Assembly (NCBI GenBank): GCA_958510825.1
Contig: OY294054.1
Location: 11,920,019-11,984,018 of the forward strand
Source: Brachypterus glaber
Taxonomy: Eukaryota > Arthropoda > Insecta > Coleoptera > Kateretidae
Direction of reading: 5' to 3'
DNA length: 64,000 bases
The notes under the pieces are model-generated. The model did not search any database. It had not been told where the DNA came from and was given only the letters and a program-made list of their open reading frames with translations. Of this stretch, positions 1-11,205 are shown in pieces (position 1 is the first letter of the stretch; the number at the start of each line of letters is the position of its first letter). The position numbers were made by a program, and so were the translations under genes.

Positions 1-104
1 TTCATTTCCTTGAATGGGACAACTATTTTATTGCATATTTAATTCCTATTAATCTCTTTTAAATAAGAAATTACTCTTAAAGGACAGAAAGTGTCTACCC
101 ATAC

Positions 105-620
105 AACAATTTGGAACAGTTCCCAGCAAACATTGGTTCGTTGGCCGCCCGTTGGACAAACATTGACGTGACAATGTTTCCTACATTGGACCAATGTTGG
201 GTAAACCCACATTGGGTATACATACTGAGTAGGCATCAGCCGCCCTACGGCCGCATACGATGGGCCAATGTTGGCAAAACTACATTGGCAGCCCGAAGGC
301 CAAGGGAAAATTTTTTCAATTTTCAAGTTGGTAATTTATCATTAACCGGCCTTACCAAGCCAATATAAGATTGTACGATCGAAATTGGATACCGCTTATC
401 TAGAAAGAACCAAGCGACATTTTTAACAAAATAGGTTCTTTAGCGGTATCCAATTATGGTTGGCTTTAAAGCTGCCAATATAGGACCAATGAAGTTTTGC
501 CAATATTGGCCAGTCGTATGCGGCCTTAGGGTGACTGATGTCTCCTCAGTATGTAGGCCCAATGTGGGTTTGCCAACGGGCGACCAACGAACCATTGTTA
601 ATTGGGTTAGAACTCAAATC
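105..620. mobile_element. Inverted-repeat element with CCAATGTTGG-rich arms
   Basis: The left arm (about 118-350) and right arm (about 450-615) are imperfect inverted repeats sharing GGTTCGTTGGNCGCCCGTTGG, CCCACATTGGG and GGCCGCATACGA. Between them lies a tight hairpin at 386-455 built on TTGGATACCGCT and AGCGGTATCCAA. No coding capacity. MITE-like. Confidence 0.7.
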
Positions 621-2069
621 AAACTAATATTTAATATTGATTTAATAAAACATGACTCAAAGTTTGGTAAAATTATTTAAAGTAAATTGTATGTAACACT
701 TTAACAGCCATATTTGTTATTATGAAACGACGTTATAGGTTTATTCTTATTAGTAATAGTGATAATATTAGCTATTTACATGATTTGTTATCTTTAATAG
801 CAATTTTATCCTTGTCCCATTCAATAATACCGTGTTCTTGAATGGGACAACTTAAGTTTTTTTTTTAATGCTTCTAGTTTTGGTAAAAATTATTATTATT
901 CAGGTTTGGACTTTTCACTTGAACTGTGTTTTTTTGTTTCCAAATATGATAACTAAAATAAAATTACGTATAAAAGATTAAAAATAAAATTTTGGCATCC
1001 GTTTAAAAAAAAAGTGTCCCATTCATAGGTATCTCCCCCTATTTTAATAATATTAAATTTATTTAATTAATTAATTTTTTTTAATATGAATAACTTATTC
1101 ATAAAGACAACGAATTTTAAACATCCATACAATAAAAGCAAACATCTGTTTAAAATTAATGAAATCCTTTTTGTTGGGGGAGAAGAAAGAGAAATTACAA
1201 AAAAAATGTTCTGTGAAATCTGATATAGAGAAACGTTAAATTTAAATAATTTATCGGTAATTTTTTTGCTACCCAATTAGATAACAGTGAGCACCAAAAA
1301 AATCAATTTGTGCCTGAAAAATGTTAAATTAATCTAATTACATTGATTTACAATGGTTATGCGTGCCGAATCTTTTTAACATTTTCTTATATTACGTTTT
1401 TTTACTCGTTGAATAAAAATAAAAATTGGCGAGCATATGAGATATTTGCCTGAATAGGTTGGAATTATTGCCAAATTTATTTATTTATTTTTTCCATATC
1501 TGCTTAGTAACTGGTATCGGGTGTGTTTTTGAGGTAGCCAAAACCAAACATTTTAAATCTATAAAGAAGTTGCAATGTTCTACTACAGAATTTTCACAAT
1601 CAATGAGAAAATACCCAACCAAAATGACATATAGTTGATTGTGAAAATGCTGTAGTGGAGCATTGCATTTCTTTATAGATTTAAAAAGTATGCCGTCTTT
1701 AAGGCACTAAACTTTATTTTCATTTATAAATAATAATTTTGACTGTGAATCCATCCAATTTAGAAACATATCTCCGATATTCACCAATTAAAAAAAAAAT
1801 GTTAACGGATAAAAAGTGAAAATATTAAACAAATTAAATTTGTAATCTAGTGTTATCTATTAAAAAATATCAAAGTTAAAAATTTTTTCAGTTGGCTTTT
1901 CTTCCAGGGTAAAGGGCGTATATTAAGTTTGGGCCAAGTTCCTTAGTAATTAAAAAAGTTATATTATAGAAAGTAAAAATATATCTAATATAAATAAAAA
2001 ATATTTTTTTGAAAAGTATGTTTAAAAAATTGTATCTATTATACTAGTTTCGGCACAAAACGAGACATT
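621..2069. other. Intergenic AT-rich DNA with one hairpin
   Basis: No gene seen. The only clear structure is an inverted repeat at about 1551-1686 with arms AAATCTATAAAGAAGTTGCA and its near complement, loop about 60 bases. Otherwise AT-rich and unremarkable. Confidence 0.6.
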
Positions 2070-2734
2070 ACACTGGTCAACAAAAAAAAACATATGCCTC
2101 CATTTTGTCTGATATATCATTTTCGATGTACTTTTTGATGCTGAACACGAATTTGACCTCCATTTGTTACGTTTGTTCGGTATTCCGAGAAAAAGCTACT
2201 GCTTTTTTGAAAAAAAAAGTTAAATATAGTTGTTTTCGAGAAAAGTTCAAAAAACTTAAAAAAAAATAAACGTTTTTTAAATGCCTATTTCTCAGTTATT
2301 ACTAAAGATTTTAATTTGTTTAATAGCTTGATTTGTTTATTTTTTAATACTCATAAATTATGTGAGAACGAATCTGAGATTAAAATTTTCTGTCTTGAGA
2401 TATACGAAAAAGACCACACCCTTGTTTTAAAAAGTTCGAAAAATTTTTTTGAACTTTTCTAGAAAACCGTTAAAGATATCTAAAAAAACAAAATATTTTT
2501 AAAATCTGCGTAAAAAAAACCTCATCTTATAGATGTATAATGTTTGAGGAGAAAAAATTTAGGGCCGAAAACAACGATATTTAACTTTTTTTTCAAAAAA
2601 TCAGTAGCATTTATCTCAGAATCTGGAACCAAACTTAGCAAATGGAGGTCGAATTCGTGTTCAGCATCAAAAATTACATAGAAAATGATATATCCCACAA
2701 AATGGAGGTATATGTTTTTTTTGTCGACCAGTGT
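2070..2734. mobile_element. TIR element, ends ACACTGGTC...GACCAGTGT
   Basis: About 665 bp with long terminal inverted repeats of over 100 bp. They share CATATGCCTCCATTTTG, GATATATCATTTT, TGATGCTGAACACGAATT and GACCTCCATTTG. The interior is AT-rich without an open frame. Non-autonomous DNA transposon. Confidence 0.75.
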
Positions 2735-3233
2735 TATCAGTGGTAGAGACGTAAAATTTAAGAAAATATTAATTATAGTTTACACTGAACCAAAATAATA
2801 CGTGATATTAAAAAAATATGTATTAATTTTAAGCCGGTGAACTTTATTAATTGTTACACAAAAACTTTTATTGTACTAATACTAAAAATTATTTGTAAAA
2901 TTATTTTAAATAATAATATTTATTAATTATAAAAAATTTAAGGAGTTTTTGAATGGATTCAATAAAATCGTTCACTGGCTCAAAATTTTTAAATTTTTTT
3001 CAGTGTGGTTAGTATATTCTAGATATCTTTAGAATGTAGAAAAGTGATGTAAAAGTAAAGTGATGAAATGTACAAATGATATGTAAAGGCTAGTCTTGGT
3101 AAAAATAGTATTTTTTACTTTTAAATTTAAATCAAAGATATAAGTATATCTATTTTAAATATTTTTTTCTTTCATTTCTGTACATATTCTACGTTTTACT
3201 TAGATAATTATAATTAATTTAATTTTAAGTTAA

Positions 3234-4160
3234 GGGGCCATCCATAAATAATGTCATGTATTATTATTTTCCCCATCCAGTACACTGTCAGCATTTAATT
3301 TTATCATAAAGAACGTCGTTCTGGGCTAGACCCTGCCCATAAGAGTGTTTCATAAACAAAGGTTTTTGAAAAGTCCCCCTTATGCCGTGAAAAGTGATAA
3401 TAGAAGGTTATGTGCCTACACTGTAAAAAATAAATATGTAATTACACATGATTCGTAAATGTGATTCAATGCAAATACATGTGAAATTTACTGAACTTAC
3501 ACGTAATTTTACAATTTTACTTGTAATTTAAAAATGTTATATGCACATTACATGTAAAATTACATGTAAAATCTAGTAAATTTTACAGAGTTCACTGCAA
3601 AAAATTAATATGTAAGTTTAATGCAGAATCATAGATAATGTGTTGCCATGCAGAGACAAGTAAAAGTTACAAGATTTTACATATAATTTTACGATTTTAT
3701 ATGAATATTACATGTAATACTTATATAAAATTATAAAATTACATGTAAAATCTCGTAAATTTGTACCTGCATGGCAACACATTACCTATGATTCTATTTA
3801 TTTTTTACAGTGTAACTTCAACTCAAAAAAAATAAAATAGGGTCCGTAAAAAAAATTAAAATATTTTTTTATAAGGAACAATTTTTTTACTAAGTGTGCC
3901 GTCATGAAAAACACATGAATTTAAATATGTGCCAAATTTTAGCCTAAAAACAAAGTTTGACATGCACCTACTTTTATAAAAACATATATTTTTAATTTTG
4001 TCCAGTTTTAAAATGAGATGGGCCGAACAATAATTTAATTTTTAAATTTGGCATAGAATCTTATTTTTGTATTATTTAGGACATGAGAGCGGCTTCAAAT
4101 TTTCAAAAACTGTTTTTAGAAATAACATAAAAGTGTGACGTCATTTATGGACAGCCCCCA
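3234..4160. mobile_element. TIR element, ends GGGGCCATCCATAAAT...TTTATGGACAGCCCCC
   Basis: The terminal inverted repeats GGGGCCATCCATAAATAATG and GGGGGCTGTCCATAAATGAC bound about 930 bp that contain a second element (3418-3813). Similar ends recur at about 30470 and 35325-35450. Confidence 0.65.
3418..3813. mobile_element. Nested MITE, ends ACACTGTAAAAAATAAAT
   Basis: About 396 bp, with inverted ends ACACTGTAAAAAATAAATA and TATTTATTTTTTACAGTGT. The interior is built of repeated TTACATGTAA-type palindromes. It sits inside the 3234-4160 element. Confidence 0.75.
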
Positions 4161-5371
4161 GTAATTAAGGAAATTATTTTTGTGAAATATAAGTATTTTT
4201 ATACTCTTGACAATCAAAAACTATCTTTGCGTTCCTATTATCTAGTCTATTGAATGTTATCTTCATTATATTTAATGAGTGTTAAAATAAAACAATTAAT
4301 ATATTCAAAATTTTAGTTTTATTTATTTCAAAAATACATTAATCTTTAAAGGAAAAAAACAAGAAGAATTTCGTAGATTTTTGCTGCTAAACATGGGCGT
4401 AATTCAGTAGTGGTGATAGATGATAGATTGATAGATGACAATTACTCCCTACATGTTTAGAACCCCCCCCCAATATTGAAAACGAATAATTTAAAAAATA
4501 TTACCTAACATTTAGACCCCAAATACCTAATAATGCTCGTCTATAGAGTTATACCTAAGTATCATCTTTGTTCCCCCAATTTTTTTAGAAACATTTGGCC
4601 TAAAGTAAATTAAAAAAAAAAATTAAGGGGACGCGTTTCTATAGTATAGAGATTTCATATTTTGGCTACCCCCTAATAGGTGGTGTGTTAATATGAAATC
4701 TCCACAGCATTTAATAACGCGAGAACCGAGGTATGAAGTGTATGAATTTTGGTAAATTTTGTGTTACGTAATACTTGAACATTCCCTAAGGTGTATGTCT
4801 ATAAAGCATAATATTATTTCATTTCAAGATTTTTTTTTACCCTTTTCAACCCTAATTTTATCAAAAATAAAAAATCTGTCTGTGTGTTTGTTCCTAAAAA
4901 CTTGTGATCCCGAGAACAAGAGTTTGGATCATTGGTTTTTTACCAAAAGTTGCAGCGGGGATTATTTTTGATAAAAATCGGGGTGGGGGTAAGCTCGCTT
5001 AATCATCAAAAAGTGACACGGTGGGGTCAATTATAAAATACCCTGTATTAGACGCCGCTTCATTTTTTTAATGAATGGGCGTCCCTAAAAATCTCTTTTT
5101 AAGAACCACCCTAATGACCATGTATCATTGTTAACGTTAACCAATTAGTTCTTAACTAAAATTGCAGAAGTTCTCAAAAAGGACATTTTAAACTAAGTAA
5201 ACTATGACACTAATAATAAATGAAACAAACAGAATCAACTTGACAAAAAAATAATTCAGTTAATGCAGTGTTGACACGTGTTATATCGTACGCAGTGGGG
5301 TGCAGTAAAATAAGCTTTTTTTTTCGAAAACCGGAAACGGGTAGGGGCCAAAAATTGCATTTTGAGAAAAA
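4161..5371. other. Intergenic DNA
   Basis: No gene seen. AT-rich with G or C runs (for example at about 4445). A short inverted pair GGAGATTTCATATT-like lies at about 4647-4705. Confidence 0.5.
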
Positions 5372-5520
5372 CCAGTAATTGTTATTGTTGTCTCTGTTAG
5401 AACAAAGCTGTGCGAGTAAGACAGACAAATGTATATCTTGGCTACGTTTTTGTCAGTTTTTACAAATGAAATGCCTATTCTAGAGAGAAGAGTTATTAGT
5501 TCGTTGACTTCAATACATCA
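5372..5520. repeat. Dispersed repeat, copy 1
   Basis: This stretch (GTCTCTGTTAGAACAAAGCT, GAGTAAGACAGACAAATGTA, CTAGAGAGAAGAGTTATTAG) recurs in reverse orientation at about 17805-17962, with a short third piece at 18030-18072. Confidence 0.7.
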
Positions 5521-6732
5521 GCAGTGCTGATTCAGCACTCTAAGTATAACTTAGTGTGTACTAGAAAGATCTTCAGTAAACCCTGTCTGGTTGGAAAGGC
5601 TTAAGATGTAATTTGGAATATGTCTTATTATATATATTCTATAGAAATTTTCAGTATTAAAATACAATTTCAGTATTATTTTGGCTATTGTTGTAATAAT
5701 AGTAGATAATGCTTTGTTGTCTACTGCTATATGCAGTGCATATTATGCACATTGTCAAATAAATATTGTCTTGCACAAATTGTGCAGCACAATAACCCCG
5801 CACGAACCGTTTTTTTCATTATTTTTCGTGCTTATTATTAAACAAGAGATCAATAACTTTTTGTTATGAATAAAGAACCTACTTCAGATATCTGAAAAAC
5901 AATCAGGCCATCTAGAGTTAATTAAGCGACATTTTATTAACGTTTTTAACAGGGATTTTGCCTGTAGGCTGAAGACTGCATAGCCTAAAACTTCAGTGTA
6001 ATCAAAAATATTTGCCGGTATAATTGTGCAATATAAAAAGTATTGTGTTATTATATAAACCTTGTTAAAGCGGTTTATGGGCATAAAATTACAGGTAGGC
6101 TTAATTGTATGGTATATTTTAATATAAAAATAGGTATATGCTATAAATGGCACACGATTCATTAAAAGAGCAATAAATTATGCAATAACAAAATAAAAAT
6201 TTGCTGCCAAAAAAATTATACTGTAGGTCTAGGTTTATTGAAACATTTTTAAACCAAAAAGAAATAAAATTAAAAAAAAAATATATTTAAAAAAAAAAAA
6301 TCTCAAAAAAAGTTTCTTTTTTCGAGAAACGAAAAAAAAATTTAAAAAATGTGTTTGAAAAGACTTGTTTTTGAAAAAAACTTGTTTTTGTCTCATTTTA
6401 TTTCCTTGCTCCACCCTGATTTTTACCAAAAACAATCCCAGCTTAGAAGAAAGCGTTCTTGAGTTATTGTGGTCACAAATATCCCGAACAGACAAACCGA
6501 CTGACATACTTAATAAGCTTTCTTACTGCATAGTGTTCCACATATGGAACATACCGTTTTTTGCAAAAAATATATATAAAAATTAAAGTTTGATTTTTAA
6601 AAATATTTTTCCCGATATAAGAACGTTAAAATCTATGCTTATGATTTTTTTCATTTAAAAATTAAAAAAATCATCCGGCAAAACAAAATTGCATCTCTAA
6701 AAACATCGTAAAGTTTCGCAATAATGACAAAA

Positions 6733-7046
6733 GTTGCGTTCAATAGGGTGTAACGTACTTTATATGGCATATATAGAAATTTCGAAAATCTAAAATGCTT
6801 GGGGTACCGTTTTTTTCCTTTTTACCTGAAACACAATTGTGTAAAGTTACACATCAGTCGGAAAAGAGATTGATGCTCCGCGAGGCCAAAACAAGTAAAA
6901 AAATCCTCAAAAAACGTGAGGATTTTCTCTTATTTTGACCTTTGACCTTATATGTTTTTTTTAGATAAAAAGAAAAAAATATCACATCAAGAATTTTAGT
7001 TTTTTGAAATTGTTATAGTACGCTACACCCTAGCGTTCAGTAAAAA
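6733..7046. mobile_element. Small TIR element, AGGGTGTAACGTAC / GTACGCTACACCCT
   Basis: Inverted ends GCGTTCAATAGGGTGTAACGT and its near complement bound about 310 bp without coding potential. The hairpin TTTTTTNATCCTCAAAAAACGTGAGGATTTT sits inside. Confidence 0.5.
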
Positions 7047-7300
7047 CAAAACCTGTCAAATCACTACTGAACGCTATGGTCCGTTTTTATTGACAGATGT
7101 CGCTGGAATCATTCATCATCAACTTTTTGAGATGATTAGTTTTGATTGATTTTAAAAAAGCGCGCAATTCCACTTTTTCTGGGTATGTCTAAAGTCAAAT
7201 AGGATGCTTAAAAGTAAAAGCATAAGTAAAACAAGTTTGCTAGCAAAACTAATTATTTCACGACTTTTGATTTGTTTTTCTGTTTTTATTGAACGCACTA
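7035..7300. mobile_element. Small TIR element, TAGCGTTCAGTAAAAACA ends
   Basis: Ends TAGCGTTCAGTAAAAACAAA and the complement of TAGTGCGTTCAATAAAAACA, about 265 bp apart. A third related ACTGAACGCTA copy lies just inside the left end. Overlaps the previous element, so one insertion into another is likely. Confidence 0.5.
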
Positions 7301-7545
7301 AAAGAATACAAATATGCCTACCTATTTAAATACTGAACATTTTTGGGTATCCTAATAGTACTTTTTAAATATTATATTGTTTATAACACTTGACATTCGT
7401 TAACGCTCTCAAGTGAACAAAAAAAGGTATTATGAAACCAACAATACTGTTTTATAATATTGTTAGTAACAATCGTAAAAAAATTCGCTTGCGGCGCTAA
7501 CTTAGTTAATGAATAGCCACTTGGGACAATTATGTTTTTGGAAAA

Positions 7546-7605
7546 ATGGGGGGCTCGGGTAAAAAGTTTCACCGGGGACCGGGCTGGCTCGGTCCGGCCC
7601 TGCCG
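7546..7605. mobile_element. Fragment of a CAGGGCCGG hAT-like element
   Basis: GC-rich end GGACCGGGCTGGCTCGGTCC then GGCCCTG, matching the right end of the element at 13928-14091. The left end is not visible. Confidence 0.5.
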
Positions 7606-8080
7606 AGAAATATAATATTCTAGCAGTGCTGCAAAACAATAAGGTTAAACCATTAATAGGTTTCATTAAATAAATCATTCAATATCATTATATTTTAGGT
7701 AAAAGTTTTCTTACCAAAAATTGGCGGTTTTAATCTATACTGAAAAATCACAAATACCAACATAACATGTTGAAAAGTACTAATATATACGTCTAGGTAT
7801 CTAAATAACAGCGGGTATCAATTTTTTTTACTTTAAAATATTAATAAAGTTTTTAAATGAATGCAAATAAACTAGTGCATTTATTCAAAGTTTACCCCAT
7901 AGTTCAAAGTATCCCCCGGTCACGGTACTCTGTTTGGTTCAATTTTAGCCAACCTTGAAATTGAACCAATCAGCGTACTGCATTTCTTGCATTTTTATGT
8001 TTAGGTTTTTACGCAATATTTGTAAATAGGCCCTTAACCATAGCAAAATAGTATTAAGTACTAATTCGATTATGTAACCA

Positions 8081-8311
8081 CTGAAAAAATGATCTGGTTG
8101 GGTCGCCCAGATCCAAATAAATACGGAACAACTAATTTTCTGGATGATGAAACGATGTAACCAGATTTAAGGGCAATTTTGGTAACCACAATAAGATGTG
8201 TTGTTGCCTTTACCAGATTGCTGGTTTGGACTGCTGGTTGCTGCAACCAGAAAATTAGTTGTTCGTAATTCAACTTTTGACCTGGTTGTCCTGACCAGAT
8301 CATTTTTTCAG
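8081..8311. mobile_element. MITE, CTGAAAAAATGATCTGGT ends
   Basis: About 231 bp with matched inverted ends CTGAAAAAATGATCTGGTTG and CCTGACCAGATCATTTTTTC. Internal inverted segments include CAACTAATTTTCTGG and CCAGAAAATTAGTTG. It abuts the CIB2 exon duplicate. Confidence 0.8.
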
Positions 8312-8336
8312 AGAAGTTTTAGTGTCTGAACCAAGT

Positions 8337-8510
8337 TTAATACAGTATAATACAGGCATGTATATAAAAAGTTGTAAGAAAGTCTGGAGCTCCTAATATA
8401 ACATGTTCAAATTCTAAAGAGGATAATTTCCCATCCGATCTTACATAAATTAAAAATAAATCGGCTCAGGAATAAGGGGATAGGAAATTCTACGAATGGT
8501 GTCAGTTAAT
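8337..8510 (-). pseudogene. Partial duplicate of the CIB2 terminal exon
   Basis: On the minus strand, 8435-8337 reads DGKLSSLEFEHVILGAPDF and then LTTFYIHACIILY before TAA. This closely matches the end of CIB2 exon 5 ([19 protein letters not shown], then LTTFHIRI). Similarity seems to continue into the 3' UTR and, more weakly, upstream to about 8510, where an 11-base match around CTGACACC is seen. The first EF loop and the exon's acceptor are missing or disrupted. It lies 2.6 kb downstream of CIB2 in the same orientation, so a local DNA duplication is likelier than a processed copy. Use as an alternative last exon is not excluded but I see no convincing acceptor. Confidence 0.75.
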
Positions 8511-9644
8511 CCCTATCTTCCTTATTCATGCATAGATCTACTTGAAAGGAGGGTATCGCATTTTAGGCTAAATTGCCTGCAACGATAAGACTTTACATGT
8601 TTATAGAAATTTATAAATACTTAGCCAAAATTTCAGCCCTTCTTATGTCCCGGAACATACTTTAATTAATTATTTTAACTACGAATTTTGACATAGGCTA
8701 ATGAAGGATTTGGCAACATTGCACCTTACGAAGTTTCATGTGTCAAGTGTCATGAAAGTAAATATCGCTTTTGTTAAAGGACTATTATCAATTTTGAAGA
8801 AGAAGAAAGGACTATTAACAATTGTTTTTCTGTGTTCTGTGTTAAAAAAAAGCTCTTAAAATGTAAAAAATTATTAAAAAATGCAAGAATCTTAAGCAGT
8901 TCATATTTTATTTGTTAAATATAAAAAAATCATTGGTTTATCTTTACTAGATATTGTTTGGACATTTGGTCGATAAATAAAATTAGAGAAGACATTTCAA
9001 ATGCGTAAGAAGGTAGGTAGTAGTATATTTTTGCTTAAAAAGAAGTGCCTATGTAATTATTTTGTCATATTTAGTTTAAAAAAAAATAAAAATAACTTTG
9101 CACATTAATGTGTCAATTGAATACCAAGCAAAAATGTATTTTTCCTGTGTGGCCAAAGGCAAAGTTTTAACCCATTCCTCTTCTCTTAATGCACGAATAT
9201 ATTACCTCAAAACTATAAATTATTTTCCCGAAACATTAAATAAGAGCAATTATAGCTGCAGAATAATATATATCGAGGTTATAATCAAAAGCACAAAATG
9301 ATTGATCAGGTGGATTTATTACAAAAAACACAAAAATATACAAAAAATTGAAAGAATTTAAATTGTCAACATTAGTCTAAAGAGTCGTATGACGAGTTTT
9401 AAATGATGCGTTGTTGTCAGGTTTACGATAACATAAAAATGTAAAATATTTTTTTATGTAATATTTTTTTCTTTAATATTAACAAATAAACTTTGTAAAC
9501 AGTTTCCTATCATTTCTTTTCCTTATTCTGCACTGTTTTAAACAAAAACATATTTTTCTCATTTAGCCCAAAACTCGCCTCTAAAACGATATCCTTCTTT
9601 GAGATACATATAGCCTTTTTGAAACAATAATTACAATCTAAGTA
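8511..9644. other. Intergenic DNA
   Basis: No gene or clear element boundary seen. AT-rich. Confidence 0.4.
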
Positions 9645-10022
9645 AAATCCGCTTTACAATACGCAATTCTTAGGCAAGTGCAATGTAATTGCAATTCAGA
9701 TAATGCGCATGCGAGCGGGCAATACCTGAACATTTCTGTCGAACAAGTCTTTAGAAGTTATTTGACGCGGAAAGACCGTTTCGGCAGACCCAGTATGGTG
9801 ATCCAGCAACAACTTTGCTATCATTGATATCAACAACTTTGCTATCATTGATATGCCCAGGATTCTATTTATTTTAAGTCGTGATCTGACCAATTATTTA
9901 AAAAAAAAGCCAATAAATAGAACAGACATCTGTTGAACGGTATAATGAAAAAATGTTCTATTTTTAAGGCAATTCGTAAGCAATCCTAGTGATGTTTTAA
10001 GTACTAACTTTGTGAAAAGATT

Positions 10023-10722
10023 ATACACGGAAAGAAATTAGTGGGCTCTGCGCTATACATTATAAGATATTTGGTAACAGTGGCAAATTATAGTGATTTA
10101 AGCTATAGATTATAAGGGACACAATAACTAATAATGTTAAAAATAAATTGGAAACGATTATATATATTACAGACACGATTATATTTATTACAGGCACTAT
10201 TATAAATTTACAGAAATTTTATTATATTATAAAAATTATTAGCACGGACAATAATTAAATCTATTTAAGCTATAAATGCCATACTTTGTTTGTTTGTTTG
10301 TTTAACCTCGTACTATTCTACTTAATCAAGCATCCCCTAAGTCCAGGACTTGTGTGGGCTAGTAGTAGAGGGAACCACCGGCTTATACTGACTTTCGAAC
10401 CAGTTTCTAGGGAGTGTCCGTTTCACTTAGCGCCTTCGCCAAATTTCAATTATTAATTAACTGAAAAAGGCAAATCGGCGCCAGTGAGAATCGAACTCAC
10501 GATAGTAGACTTGCTATACATACGCGCTAGCCACTACGCTACGCCTCCCCCTACTATTTGTTATATTTTATTATTCACTAAACAATTAAAGTATTTCATA
10601 TAAATTTTTACACTGACTGCCATAATTGTAAGAGAAAGCCTTGTATTTATATAATAAGCGATTATAATTTGCTTGGTATGTGTGTTATAGCGCTCCTAGC
10701 TATAATTTTTTTTTTCCGTGTA
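10023..10722. mobile_element. Nested TIR element, TACACGGAAANAAATT ends
   Basis: Ends ATACACGGAAAGAAATTAGT and its counterpart TTTTTTTTCCGTGTAA, about 700 bp. Inside the ends are paired GCGCTATA motifs. Contains the SINE at 10285-10552. Confidence 0.55.
10285..10552 (-). mobile_element. tRNA-derived SINE
   Basis: Read on the minus strand, the head is tRNA-like: GGGGAGGCGTAGCGTAGTGG holds an A box and GAGTTCGATTCTC a B box. A body of about 190 bp follows, with the GCGAAGGCGC segment, and the element ends in a short CAAA repeat (TTTG on the plus strand, 10285-10303). Pieces of the body recur at about 23822-23880, 20289-20310 and 31110-31130. The cloverleaf is imperfect and a body is attached, so this is a SINE and not a tRNA gene. 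Confidence 0.8.
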
Positions 10723-10987
10723 ATGTCAAACTGTGTATATTTTTCTGAAGTTGATCATTCTGACACATAAAATAGGAATTGCTTAAGAATTTTCACGCGA
10801 ATTGTATAGTTTATAACCAACAATAATAAACTCATCGACTTGTATGCAATTGCATTGCACTGCATAGCTATGCAAGGCAAGGCTAGCCTGAGAATTGCGT
10901 GTGTAAAGCGGCTTTCAAATTAAAATCACTCGGATAAAATCTCAAAGTTAGAGTAATACTGTAACAGTGCTATATACTGTAGCAGTA

Positions 10988-11205
10988 TTATATACGTATA
11001 TGAAAAGTAGTAAGAAACTCTGGAGCTCTTAAAATAACATGTTCAAATTCCATATAGGATAGTTTTCCATCACCATCCACATCGGCTTCTTCAATTACTT
11101 TTTCTATGATTTGCTGTCGGTCTTCTGGTGTCAGTTCTTGCCGAGTTAATAATAAGAGTGCTTGGTCTATATCTTCAGGTCCAATATGCTGGTCGCTGTC
11201 AAAAT
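10988..11205 (-). CDS. Cib2: CIB2 coding exon 5 (two calcium-binding EF-hands, stop)
   Basis: After a T-rich tract ending in TTTAG, the exon completes the Asp codon and runs 71 sense codons to TAA at 10990-10988. It holds both canonical EF loops and the FLTTFHIRI tail. A partial, decayed copy of this exon lies about 2.6 kb downstream (8337-8510). Confidence 0.96.

Larger units (their letters stand above)
9645..10915. mobile_element. TIR element, ATCCGCTTTACA / TGTAAAGCGGCTTT, hosting nested insertions
   Basis: The end at 9645-9700 (CCGCTTTACAATACGCAATT, GCAATGTAATTGCA) is mirrored at about 10845-10915 (AATTGCGTGTGTAAAGCGG). The interior holds the 10023-10722 element, which in turn holds a SINE. 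The end resembles that of the TTAA element at 15764-16292. Lies directly downstream of CIB2. Confidence 0.5.

Noticed and set aside
10475..10550. tRNA gene on the minus strand with A and B boxes
   Set aside because: The anticodon arm does not fold well, a long body and CAAA tail are attached, and body fragments recur elsewhere in the window. A tRNA-derived SINE explains all of this.
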